Source of the DNA: Singulisphaera sp. GP187
GTDB taxonomy: Bacteria; Planctomycetota; Phycisphaerae; Phycisphaerales; SM1A02
Assembly: GCA_945869475.1 (NCBI GenBank)
Contig: CAMBOV010000021.1
Span: forward strand, 1 to 32,402
Reading direction: 5' to 3'
Length of the DNA stretch: 32,402 bases
Shown in pieces: positions 14,074-22,313 of this stretch. Position 1 is the first letter of the stretch; every line of letters starts with the position of its first letter. The translations under genes were made by a program, and so were the position numbers. Below the pieces are notes generated by a model. It saw nothing but the letters and a program-made list of their open reading frames with translations. It ran no database searches and was not told the DNA's origin.

Positions 14074-14688
14074 TCACTTCTTAGTTTTGTCAGGAAACGA
14101 GGCAACTTCATCGACGAGACCGTACGTCTTGGCTTCGAGCGCATCGAAATACTTGTCACGCTCGCCATCCTTCGCGACACGCTCGAAAGGTTGCTTCGTG
14201 TGGCGCGCGATGATCTCGTTGAGCAGTCGCTTCGACTTGAGAATCTGTTCGGCTTGAATCTGAATATCGGTGGTCTGTCCAGTGACACCGCCGTAGGGTT
14301 GATGGATCATCACCTTGGCGTGAGGAAGAATCGTGCGCTTTCCAGACTGTCCAGCGCAGAGAAGCACGGCACCGCCCGAATAGGCTCGCCCGATACACGT
14401 CGTCGCAACTTCGCTTGAGATGTACTGCATCGTGTCATAGATCGCGAGGGTGTCATCGACCGCGCCGCCGGGACTGTTGATGTAGAGGTTGATGTCCTGA
14501 CCCTTTTTCTGGTTCTCGAGATACAGCATCTGCATCATGACTCGAGCAGCGGATGCATGATTGATCTCACCCACAAGAAAAACCACCCGGTTTTCGAGAA
14601 GCAACTCGTCGAGCGTCATCTCGCGGGTGCGTTGGTAACTCGTCGAATTGCGTGCTTCGACAGCTGAACGATCAGAGGGAATCTGCAT
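14074..14688 (-). CDS. clpP: ClpP-family serine peptidase, paralogue 3
   Basis: The protein has 204 residues from ATG at 14688. The triad is complete: Ser104 (GRAYSGGA), His129 (MIHQP) and Asp178 (GERDKYF). The nucleophile context YSGGA differs from the usual ASMGA, while the INSPGGAVDD loop and IHQPYGG are canonical. The N terminus (YQRTREMTLDELLLENRVVFLVGEI) keeps the YxRxRExTLDE pattern seen in a recognised ClpP subgroup. It is the first gene of the three-clpP operon. The start at 14688 has no clear Shine-Dalgarno sequence. A longer open frame reaches 15063 but its extra part is antisense to holA and unlike any ClpP. Confidence 0.92.
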   Translation of the reverse strand: MQIPSDRSAVEARNSTSYQRTREMTLDELLLENRVVFLVGEINHASAARVMMQMLYLENQKKGQDINLYINSPGGAVDDTLAIYDTMQYISSEVATTCIGRAYSGGAVLLCAGQSGKRTILPHAKVMIHQPYGGVTGQTTDIQIQAEQILKSKRLLNEIIARHTKQPFERVAKDGERDKYFDALEAKTYGLVDEVASFPDKTKK

Positions 14689-14759
14689 AAGGCGAGCGAG
14701 GATAGGGGAAGGATGCAAATCAGTTCGAGCCAGTTCGGCCGGTGACTTAGTATGGCGTT

Positions 14760-15776
14760 GTGACCCAGCATGCTCCCGATGCGCATCATCGAATCGTCGT
14801 CCTGCATGGCAAGGATTCGTTCCTTCGGCTTGAGTGGACGCGGCGACTTCGCACCGCGCTCGAAGCAAAGCACGGAGGTGTGGATGAGTTTTCGTTTGAC
14901 GGTGCGACCGCATCCCTCGCGAGTGTGCTCGACGAACTTCGCTCGTATGGGTTAATGGCATCCCACAAGTTGGTCGTCGTCGACAACGCAGATGCTTTCT
15001 TCGCCGGCGAAGAGCGCCGCCGCGCAATGGAGCGCTACGGCGAATCTCCGATGGCCGAAGCAACCCTGCTGTTGCGCTCGCAGAACTGGCGTCCTGGAAA
15101 CTTTGACAAGATCGTCGCCAAGGTTGGCCTCGTGCTCAAATGTGAGTCACCTGGATCAGCCGACGCTGCACGCTGGTGCATTAGCCGATCTCAGCGAGAG
15201 CACAAGATCACCATCGAGGCAGACGCGGCAACGCTGCTCGTTGATCGCGTCGGAAGTGACCTCGCGCGGCTTGACATGGAACTCGCCAAACTTGCAGTCA
15301 GCGCGCTTTCTGCTGGTCACTCAAGCATCTCGTGCGCGACGGTTGTCGAGCTCGTTGGTGCAAGCCGTGAAGAGCAAGCGTGGGAGATTCAGGATGCGAT
15401 CCTGAGCGGCGAGTCTGGACGTGCTGAGGCAAAAGTAACTGAATTACTGCGGATTTCTAGGGCTCCTGAGGTGATGGTGGCGTGGGCTGCGATCGACCTC
15501 ATGCGCAAGATTCACGCCGCCGCTGTGCTCGTTTCAGTGGGTCACACTGATGGGCAGATCGCTCGCGATCTTCGACTCTGGGGAGAGTCAACTGCACCGA
15601 TTCTGCGCGCCGCGCACACGGTCGGAGCTCAACGCGCTGCGGGATTGCTTCACGAAGCGATCTCGGGTGACTACCGGCTGAAAACAGGCGGAACGCCCGA
15701 TGGCGAAAGGATGCTGATTGGCCTCGCCTCAGTGCTTTCTGGCGCGCTTGGGGCACTCAAAGCAGCACGAATCTGA
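14760..15776 (+). CDS. holA: DNA polymerase III delta subunit
   Basis: The protein has 338 residues from GTG at 14760, the normal HolA length. It begins HRIVVLHGKDSFLRLEWTRRLRTALEAK, the degenerate AAA+ N terminus of the delta subunit, continues with VLDELRSYGLMASHKLVVVDNAD (the family's lfs..rlvvv) and SDLARLDMELAKLAV (family DlarLenELeKL), and ends with a helical C-terminal domain. Delta opens the beta clamp during clamp loading. It is transcribed divergently from the clpP operon with 71 bp between. A -10-like TAGTAT at 14748-14753 would place the transcript start at or next to the GTG, so the mRNA may be leaderless; no Shine-Dalgarno sequence is seen. Confidence 0.88.
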   Translation: MTQHAPDAHHRIVVLHGKDSFLRLEWTRRLRTALEAKHGGVDEFSFDGATASLASVLDELRSYGLMASHKLVVVDNADAFFAGEERRRAMERYGESPMAEATLLLRSQNWRPGNFDKIVAKVGLVLKCESPGSADAARWCISRSQREHKITIEADAATLLVDRVGSDLARLDMELAKLAVSALSAGHSSISCATVVELVGASREEQAWEIQDAILSGESGRAEAKVTELLRISRAPEVMVAWAAIDLMRKIHAAAVLVSVGHTDGQIARDLRLWGESTAPILRAAHTVGAQRAAGLLHEAISGDYRLKTGGTPDGERMLIGLASVLSGALGALKAARI

Positions 15777-16058
15777 TATTTTTTTAGTCCTATAACAGTG
15801 TCAAAAAAGCCTTGCAACGCAAGAAAAGCGCGGTGTATCGCATTGGCACGTTAGAAACCACCTTTTCACCTAGACAGCATTTGAAGATCGTCTTATAGTC
15901 CCGACTTCAGTTTTCGCCCAGCAATGGTCGATACTGAAAAATCTGAATCGTCCCTCGTCAACGTGACGGGGGGCAACGAACTCAGATGTCACAAAAGGGT
16001 TCACCAATCGCGTCTCGTATCAAGAACGGTGAATTTCAAAACAGGAGCACAGTTACAC
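15777..16058. other. Intergenic region and porin 5' leader
   Basis: This 282-bp AT-richer region lies between holA and the first porin. It begins with ATTTTTTTTAG right after holA (15778-15788), preceded by a weak stem GTGCTTT...AAAGCAGCAC inside the end of holA, a possible weak terminator. A small hairpin CTTGC-AAC-GCAAG lies at about 15812-15824. The promoter is at 15871-15899, and the leader of about 150 nt contains an in-frame ATG at 15924 without ribosome-binding site. No separate gene is seen. Confidence 0.6.
15871..15899 (+). promoter_or_regulatory. Sigma-70-type promoter of the first porin gene
   Basis: TAGACA (15871-15876) and TATAGT (15894-15899) are separated by exactly 17 bp and differ from TTGACA and TATAAT by one base each. 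Transcription should start near 15906, giving a leader of about 150 nt before the porin start at 16059. Confidence 0.75.
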
Positions 16059-17480
16059 ATGACACTTACTAAGTATGTTGGCATTCTTGCCAGCGGTCTC
16101 GCCCTCACCGGCGCGGCATCTGCACAAGGCACAGACGCCATGAGCGAAATGGCTCAAATCAAGGCGGAACTCGCAACTCTCAAGGCCCAAAACGGCGACA
16201 AGTGGCTCACCGAAGAGCGCGCTGCTGAGATCAAGTCACTCGTCAAGGATGTCCTCGCGGACTCCGAGACCCGCACCAGCCTTCAAGGCTCAGCGGCGAC
16301 TTCGGGTTACAACAACGGATTCTTCATCTCAAGCGCTGATGGCAACTTCAAGCTTCAGATGAACGTCCTCGAGCAGGTTCGTTTCACTTGGAACAACCAG
16401 GCCGATTCGAATCAGAATCCACCTGATATTCAGAACCAGAACGAGTGGGGTTTCGAGAATCGTCGCACAGCGATGACCTTCTCGGGCAACGTCGTTGACC
16501 CAAGCTGGACCTACATGGTTCGCACGAACTACGGTTCGGCAATCGATCCATACACGCCAGAGCCAGGCCTAGTTGTCCTTCAGGACGCATGGGCTGCGAA
16601 GGACTTCGGCAACGGATTCGGCCTCAAGGTCGGTCAGTTCAAGAGTCCATTCATGGCAGAGTCACTTCGCAACGACGGCGCGCAGCTTTCTGCTGAGCGT
16701 TCACTCGTTGACTATTACTTCTCTGGTGGTTACGTGCAGGGTCTTGCACTGAGCTATTCGTCGGATCAATTCCGCGCGACTGGTTCATACAACAATGGCC
16801 CTCGCGGACAGAACAGCACTTGGTATGCAGGAAACTCGAGCGTTTCAGCCTCTGGTCGCGTCGAGTTCAAGGCGAGTGGTAGCTGGGCACAGTTCGACAC
16901 AGAGTCATCCGCCAAGAGCGATGAGTCTGGCTTGCTCATCGGTGCTGCAATTCAGTACTACAACAACCGCGGAGTCAACGGAACAAACATTGCTGTTCCG
17001 AGCGTGGTGTACGGAGATTCAAACATTCGTTACTCAACAACTGGCGCAATTGACTGGACTGTTGACGCGACCTTCAAGTCGGGCGGCATGAACGTCAGTG
17101 CAGCGTTTGTTGGTGCTAATTACACACAACAGCCCGCAGGCGTTACTGGTGACGATGTCGACAGCTACGGAATGGTTGTTCAGGGTGGCTACCGCTTCAC
17201 CGACAGCCTCGAAGCCTTCGGTCGCTGGGAGTGGATGAACGTTGCCAACGGAGCGAACACTGTTGGTGGTCCAAATGAAGCGACAGACGTGAACAACGTT
17301 CTCACCTTCGGTGTGAACGCGTACGTCTCGACCAACATCAAGTGGACGACCCAGTTCGGCATCTCGCTCTCGGACATCGGTAACGGTGCTGACTTCGACG
17401 GCGCTGGATACCGCGAAGACTTGAACACGTCGGCAAGCGACCAGTTCAACATCATCTCGCAGCTTCAGGTCAGCTTCTAA
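16059..17480 (+). CDS. Outer-membrane porin, OprO/OprP-like, paralogue 1
   Basis: The protein has 473 residues from ATG at 16059, with AGGAG at 16043-16047. A signal peptide (1-23, ending ASAQ) is followed by a short coiled coil (SEMAQIKAELATLKAQ) and the segment GDKWLTEERAAEIKSLVKDVLADSETRTSLQ. A beta-barrel with alternating aromatic/polar strands follows, and the last residue is Phe (QLQVSF), the usual outer-membrane assembly signal. Features such as VLQDAWAAKDFGNGFGLKVGQFKSPF match phosphate-selective porin O/P-type proteins; the true substrate is unknown. In-frame codons extend back to 15924, but the signal peptide fixes the start. It has its own strong promoter and is followed by a strong terminator, which fits an abundant protein. 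Confidence 0.87.
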   Translation: MTLTKYVGILASGLALTGAASAQGTDAMSEMAQIKAELATLKAQNGDKWLTEERAAEIKSLVKDVLADSETRTSLQGSAATSGYNNGFFISSADGNFKLQMNVLEQVRFTWNNQADSNQNPPDIQNQNEWGFENRRTAMTFSGNVVDPSWTYMVRTNYGSAIDPYTPEPGLVVLQDAWAAKDFGNGFGLKVGQFKSPFMAESLRNDGAQLSAERSLVDYYFSGGYVQGLALSYSSDQFRATGSYNNGPRGQNSTWYAGNSSVSASGRVEFKASGSWAQFDTESSAKSDESGLLIGAAIQYYNNRGVNGTNIAVPSVVYGDSNIRYSTTGAIDWTVDATFKSGGMNVSAAFVGANYTQQPAGVTGDDVDSYGMVVQGGYRFTDSLEAFGRWEWMNVANGANTVGGPNEATDVNNVLTFGVNAYVSTNIKWTTQFGISLSDIGNGADFDGAGYREDLNTSASDQFNIISQLQVSF

Positions 17481-17550
17481 GTTGACTCTGGGTTGAGACA
17501 CGGTTTGACGTTGGTTGGAGCAATCTCCAATCAACTTGATAGAGACGCAA

Positions 17551-17585
17551 GGGGCCGATCCGCAAGGGTCGGCCCTTTTTCTTTT
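17551..17585 (+). terminator. Strong intrinsic terminator after the first porin
   Basis: The stem GGGCCGATCC / GGGTCGGCCC (17552-17561 and 17565-17574) with a short GCAA-type loop is followed by TTTTTCTTTT. The stem is GC-rich, about 10 bp with one G-T pair, and lies 70 bp after the porin stop. Confidence 0.92.
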
Positions 17586-17591
17586 CCGGTT

Positions 17592-17600
17592 TGTTAGTAT
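17592..17600 (+). promoter_or_regulatory. Possible extended -10 promoter of the second porin
   Basis: TGTTAGTAT (17592-17600) is a TGN-extended -10 element directly downstream of the terminator. It would start transcription near 17607, only a few bases before the ATG at 17613. No good -35 hexamer is present because that position falls in the terminator stem. Support is limited. Confidence 0.4.
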
Positions 17601-17612
17601 TGCCGATGAAGT

Positions 17613-19229
17613 ATGGTGTTCACAACCGCAATCGTCGCACACTGTTTTTTCGCCGCGTCAACCGCACAGGTTGCGGTTCCTGCAGGACAATCTGACCAGA
17701 CCAGTCGGCAAATCGATGACATGGCGCGTCGGCTCGAAACGCTCGAAAAGCGCAATGCCGATCTGCAGTCGCAGGTGGTTGACCTCAAAGCTCAGAGCGG
17801 CGATCAGTGGTTAACGCAAGAACGCGCTGCCGAAGTGCGCGCGATCGTGCAAGATGTTTTGTCTGATAGTGCAACCCGCTCATCGATGCAATCCAATGGC
17901 GCAACCGCTGGATGGGACAACGGTTTTTTCATCGCGAGTGCGGACAATCGCTTTCGACTCGAAGTTGGCGGGCTCGTACAAGCTCGATATGTGTGGAGTT
18001 CTCAGCGATCGCCATACGTCACCTCGAGCCAGATCGCGCCGAACGCACGAATCAACTTCGACAAGGTCGAGAATCGATCGGGATTCGACGTTCACAACAC
18101 GGAACTTTGGGCGCAGGGTCATGTGATCTCGCCCGACATTCAGTACATGATTAAGGGGATTTTTACGCAGAACCAAGATACGGGAGTCCGGATTGGAAAT
18201 CCCAATGCGACGCCGAATCCACAGCCATTCATTACGAATTCGACAGCCGGTGGAATCCAGTTGCTCGATGCATGGGTGCGCGTCAATCTCACCGACGATT
18301 GGTCGATTCGAGTCGGTCAGTTTCGTGCCCCATTTGGTCGCGAGTTCTTGGTTCTCGAGCAGTATCAGATGGCGGTCGACCGCTCGCTTGTCTCGTTGCA
18401 CTACGGAATGGGCTACACGCAGGGGCTTGAGCTTGAGTATCTCTCGAACGAGGCGCGCTGGCGTTTCTCGGTGAATGACGGAGGCACCGACATGCTTGCG
18501 GGTCCCGCGCAGGTGGTGGGTTCTCAGCCGATGAATTCATCGTGGGATGCGCAGACTGTTTCATGGGGATTGACAACACGGTTCGACTGGAAGGGCTCGG
18601 GCGGTTGGGCACAGTTTGATCAGTTCACCAGCCCAGACGGAAGCGAACCAGGATGGCTCTGGGGAGTTGCCTTGAACGCACAGGTGACAAAGCCCAACGA
18701 GTCACTTCCGCTGACTTCTGGTGCTGGTACCGATTCAAACAGCAACGGTTTGATCGGCTTCACCACCGATTTCACCTGGCAGTTTGGTGGAGCATCACTC
18801 TTTGCGAGTGCCTACTACAACTATGTGAATTCAAACGCCGCATACTTGCAGCAGAATGCTGCTGGAGCGACCTACGTCGACGCAGGCAAGGTCAACGCAC
18901 TCGGATTTACTCTGCAAGCGGCGATGTATCTCGCGCCAAAGTGGGAAGTGTTTTCTCGGTACGAGTACATGCATACGACGGCATCCAATTCTGGTGAGTC
19001 TGCGCTGCTCGGCAATGTCGTGGACAACTATCTCTTTCAGCAACACCACATGGATGTTGTGACCATCGGCGTGAACTACTACCTCGATGGGCAAGACGTA
19101 AAGATCACAACAGACTTCGGATTTGGACTGACGCCGATGTATCCAGCGTATGCAGTGCCGGCGACCGGTTGGCGCGTCTCCGAGTCGGATGAGTTTGTCG
19201 TGCGCGCGCAGATGCAGTTGCTGTTTTGA
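17613..19229 (+). CDS. Outer-membrane porin, OprO/OprP-like, paralogue 2
   Basis: The protein has 538 residues from ATG at 17613. A signal-like N terminus (about 1-24) precedes a longer coiled coil (RQIDDMARRLETLEKRNADLQSQVVDLKAQ). The same N-terminal block as in paralogue 1 follows (GDQWLTQERAAEVRAIVQDVLSDSATRSSMQ), then NNGFF/DNGFF-type barrel entry and a beta-barrel ending in Phe (MQLLF). DAWVRVNLTDDWSIRVGQFRAPFGREF is the family's conserved strand region. It is about 65 residues longer than paralogue 1, mainly in loops such as NPNATPNPQPF and AQVTKPNESLP. The terminator between the two genes means they are expressed separately, perhaps under different conditions. Function as a pore is confident; substrate is not known. 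Confidence 0.86.
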   Translation: MVFTTAIVAHCFFAASTAQVAVPAGQSDQTSRQIDDMARRLETLEKRNADLQSQVVDLKAQSGDQWLTQERAAEVRAIVQDVLSDSATRSSMQSNGATAGWDNGFFIASADNRFRLEVGGLVQARYVWSSQRSPYVTSSQIAPNARINFDKVENRSGFDVHNTELWAQGHVISPDIQYMIKGIFTQNQDTGVRIGNPNATPNPQPFITNSTAGGIQLLDAWVRVNLTDDWSIRVGQFRAPFGREFLVLEQYQMAVDRSLVSLHYGMGYTQGLELEYLSNEARWRFSVNDGGTDMLAGPAQVVGSQPMNSSWDAQTVSWGLTTRFDWKGSGGWAQFDQFTSPDGSEPGWLWGVALNAQVTKPNESLPLTSGAGTDSNSNGLIGFTTDFTWQFGGASLFASAYYNYVNSNAAYLQQNAAGATYVDAGKVNALGFTLQAAMYLAPKWEVFSRYEYMHTTASNSGESALLGNVVDNYLFQQHHMDVVTIGVNYYLDGQDVKITTDFGFGLTPMYPAYAVPATGWRVSESDEFVVRAQMQLLF

Positions 19230-19268
19230 GCGGGGGTTTTCTCGGGGTTGAATCGCTACGATCGCATC

Positions 19269-22200
19269 ATGTCGTTGGGAGAAATTGTTCGCTTTGAAGT
19301 TCGCGCTGCGCACGGACAGCGTGATCCACGCGCAGATGCGCTCGCGCGCTCGGCAGGGGTCGGCGAGGCGAGAATTGCGCACAGTTCGGTCTACCTCATT
19401 GAAGGAACGCTCGACGCGAACCAGTGCAATCGACTGGCGCGTGAGCTGCTCGCAGATCCTGTGACGCAAGTCTGGAGTTGGAAGCGCGTTCACGGCTCGA
19501 CGAGTGGTCCAGCGGCACACCTCGTTGAGTTACCCGAGGCGATTGTCGAGGTGCATCCACTGCCTGGGGTGATGGATCCCGCAGCTGAGAGCGTTCGAGC
19601 GGCAGCGATGGCGCTGCTGGGCGATGAGATCGAAGTACGCACCGGCGCCCGCTTCGATTTTTGGGGAGTGTCGCAAAGTGCTGCTCGCGCAATTGTCGAA
19701 CAACATGCAGCAAATCCGGTGATTCATGGAGTTTTCGACGAGCCACACCATCCGAGCTCGTTTCCGCACGGCAGCGATTACACCTTGAGTGTTCGAGAAG
19801 TCGCGCTTCGAGAGTTGGGCGACGCAGCCCTCGAGAGTCTCTCGCGCGAGGCGCACCTTTTTCTCTCGCTCGAAGAGATGCGGACGATTCAGTTGGAATA
19901 TCGGCGCCTTGGGCGCGAGCCGCGCGAAGTCGAGCTCGAAACGATCGCGCAGACGTGGAGTGAACATTGCGTTCACAAGACACTGAAGTCGACGATTCGA
20001 TACAGCGGTGCGTTGTGCGGCGCGCACGCGCGACCCGGTCACGATGCACAGAGTGATGGATCGGTGATCATCAACAATTTGCTCAAGACGACGGTCGCCG
20101 CGGCAACGCATGAGTTGATGGGCACGAGGCAACTTCTGCCTGGACCCGGAGTGGACGTCGCACTGCCCTCGATCGACTGGTGTCTCTCGGTGTTCGTCGA
20201 CAACTCTGGAGTGATCGCCTTCGACGATGAGCACGCGGTCTGCTTCAAAGTTGAGACGCACAACCATCCCAGTGCGATCGAGCCGTACGGTGGCGCTGCA
20301 ACAGGCATCGGTGGATGCATTCGCGACATCGTTGCAACAGGGCAGGGGGCGAAACCGATCGCCTCGACGGACGTCTTCTGCGTCGCCAATGGCGATCTCA
20401 CCGATGTGCCGCGAGGATGCATCGCGCCTAAGCGCGTCTTGTCGCAGGTCGTCGCTGGAATTCGCGACTATGGCAATCGCATGGGGATTCCCACACTGAA
20501 TGGCGCAGTCTGGTTCGATGACCGGTACGTGGGCAATCCGCTGGTGTATGCAGGATGCATCGGCATCATGCCGCGCACGCGCACCCACGGCACAGTGGTC
20601 GATGGCGACGTGATCGTGGCGATCGGCGGAAGAACTGGCCGCGATGGAATTCACGGCGCGACGTTTTCGAGCGCTGAATTGACGGATACGCACGCGGACG
20701 AATTCAGTCATGCAGTGCAGATCGGAAACGCGATCACTGAGAAAGTCGCGCTCGACGCGATTCTTGCCGCGCGCGATCACGCGAGTGGTTGCCTCTATCA
20801 CGGGATGACTGATTGCGGCGCGGGTGGATTCTCAAGCGCAATTGGCGAGATGGGTTCATCGATCGGCGCCGAGGTGCACCTCGATCGCGCGCCAGTGAAG
20901 TATGCGGGAATGTCTCCGACAGAAATTTGGATCAGCGAGGCCCAAGAGCGATTCGTGCTCGCAGTGCCCGGTGAGAATCTCGCACTGTTGCGCGTGATCT
21001 GTGAGCAGCACGAAGTTGAGATGTGCGAACTTGGCACGTTCGGGACGCAAGACCAGAACATTGTCTTGCGCTGGCAGGGCACTGAAGTCGGTCGCCTCGA
21101 TACGAAGTTTCTGCACACGGGAATTCCATCGCCGGTGCGCGAAGCGGTGTGGGATCTCGCGTGGTCTCGAGAGAATGCACGATTCGCTGGATCGCGCTCT
21201 CTCGCGATGGCGCGTGCTGCGAGCCAGCGCACCGAGACACTCTCGCACTCGCTCTGCGCACTTCTCGCTCATCCAAATATCGCGAGCAAGGCGTGGATCA
21301 TCAGGCAGTACGACCATGAGGTTCAGGGAACTTCCGTCATCAAGCCGCTCGTTGGTATCGGGGAAGGTGGTCCAAGTGATGCGGCGGTGATTGCGCCCGT
21401 GACGGGAAGCACGCGCGGACTCGCCATCGCCAATGGACTCGCCACTGGACTCGCGAATGATCCCTATGTGATGGGGCTCGCCGCGATCGACGAGTGCGTC
21501 CGCAATCTCGTCTGTGTTGGCGCAGATCCGACGCGCATCGCGATCCTCGATAATTTCTGTTGGCCATCGTGTCGCGATCCAAGAAATATGGGAGCGCTCG
21601 TGCGCGCCGCGTGGGCGTGCTATGACGCAGCGAAGGCCTATCGCACGCCATTCATCTCTGGAAAAGACAGCCTCAACAATCAATTCGTGACTGACGATGG
21701 AAGAACGATTCAGATTCCTCCGACGCTGCTGATCAGTGGATTCGCGATCGTCAACGACATCAACAATGCCTGCACGATGGATTTCAAGAGCGCGGGCAAC
21801 GCAATCATCATGGTCGGCACAACATCGTCACGAATGGGTGGATCGCACTACGCACTGATCACAGGGGGCGACGAAGCAGGAACGCTCGAGATGCCGATGG
21901 TTGACTTGACTGCCTCGCCCAAGATCGCGAGTGCCGTTGCACAGGCGATTGCGATGAAGTGCGTGCGAAGTGCTCACGATTGCAGTGAGGGCGGTGTCGC
22001 AGTCGCTCTTGCCGAGATGGCGTTCGCGGGAGGGATTGGCGCCGCGGTCGACCTCGCGACGTTGCCAACGATCGGCAGTGTGCTCGACGAGCGATCACTC
22101 GCGTTCGCCGAAGATCCATCGCGCTACCTGCTCGAGGTGAGCCCAGAAGATGTCGACAGACTCGGCGCGCACTTCGCCGCGGCGGGCGTTGCTCATGCTG

Positions 22201-22313
22201 TGATCGGTCGCACGATCGAAGCGCAGGAGTTGCGCATCATGCACCGCGAACAGTTGCTCGGTCACCCCACACTCGCTGAGTTGCGGACGGCGTGGTCGAA
22301 GGGAGTCGCATGA
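19269..22313 (+). CDS. purL: Phosphoribosylformylglycinamidine synthase PurL with two N-terminal PurS-like domains
   Basis: The protein has 1014 residues from ATG at 19269 (a TTG at 19248 would add seven). Residues 5-71 and 90-156 each have the PurS pattern (e.g. VRAAHGQRDPRADAL...LLADPVTQVW and VHPLPGVMDPAAESV...HAANPVIHGVF). Then comes PurL: WSEHCVHKT, FKVETHNHPSAIEPYGGAATGIGG, FISGKDSLNNQF and SAHDCSEGGVAVALAEMA. The enzyme makes FGAM from FGAR, ATP and glutamine-derived ammonia in purine synthesis. Stand-alone small PurL is about 730 residues and needs separate PurS. Here PurS-like parts are fused, while the glutaminase PurQ is separate and overlaps the stop by 4 bp. No clear ribosome-binding site is seen; TACGAT at 19257-19262 could be a -10 for a leaderless mRNA. 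Confidence 0.93.
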   Translation: MSLGEIVRFEVRAAHGQRDPRADALARSAGVGEARIAHSSVYLIEGTLDANQCNRLARELLADPVTQVWSWKRVHGSTSGPAAHLVELPEAIVEVHPLPGVMDPAAESVRAAAMALLGDEIEVRTGARFDFWGVSQSAARAIVEQHAANPVIHGVFDEPHHPSSFPHGSDYTLSVREVALRELGDAALESLSREAHLFLSLEEMRTIQLEYRRLGREPREVELETIAQTWSEHCVHKTLKSTIRYSGALCGAHARPGHDAQSDGSVIINNLLKTTVAAATHELMGTRQLLPGPGVDVALPSIDWCLSVFVDNSGVIAFDDEHAVCFKVETHNHPSAIEPYGGAATGIGGCIRDIVATGQGAKPIASTDVFCVANGDLTDVPRGCIAPKRVLSQVVAGIRDYGNRMGIPTLNGAVWFDDRYVGNPLVYAGCIGIMPRTRTHGTVVDGDVIVAIGGRTGRDGIHGATFSSAELTDTHADEFSHAVQIGNAITEKVALDAILAARDHASGCLYHGMTDCGAGGFSSAIGEMGSSIGAEVHLDRAPVKYAGMSPTEIWISEAQERFVLAVPGENLALLRVICEQHEVEMCELGTFGTQDQNIVLRWQGTEVGRLDTKFLHTGIPSPVREAVWDLAWSRENARFAGSRSLAMARAASQRTETLSHSLCALLAHPNIASKAWIIRQYDHEVQGTSVIKPLVGIGEGGPSDAAVIAPVTGSTRGLAIANGLATGLANDPYVMGLAAIDECVRNLVCVGADPTRIAILDNFCWPSCRDPRNMGALVRAAWACYDAAKAYRTPFISGKDSLNNQFVTDDGRTIQIPPTLLISGFAIVNDINNACTMDFKSAGNAIIMVGTTSSRMGGSHYALITGGDEAGTLEMPMVDLTASPKIASAVAQAIAMKCVRSAHDCSEGGVAVALAEMAFAGGIGAAVDLATLPTIGSVLDERSLAFAEDPSRYLLEVSPEDVDRLGAHFAAAGVAHAVIGRTIEAQELRIMHREQLLGHPTLAELRTAWSKGVA

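Noticed and set aside
15924-16058. In-frame N-terminal extension of the first porin from ATG 15924
   Set aside because: There is no ribosome-binding site, and the extension would bury the clear signal peptide that begins at 16059.
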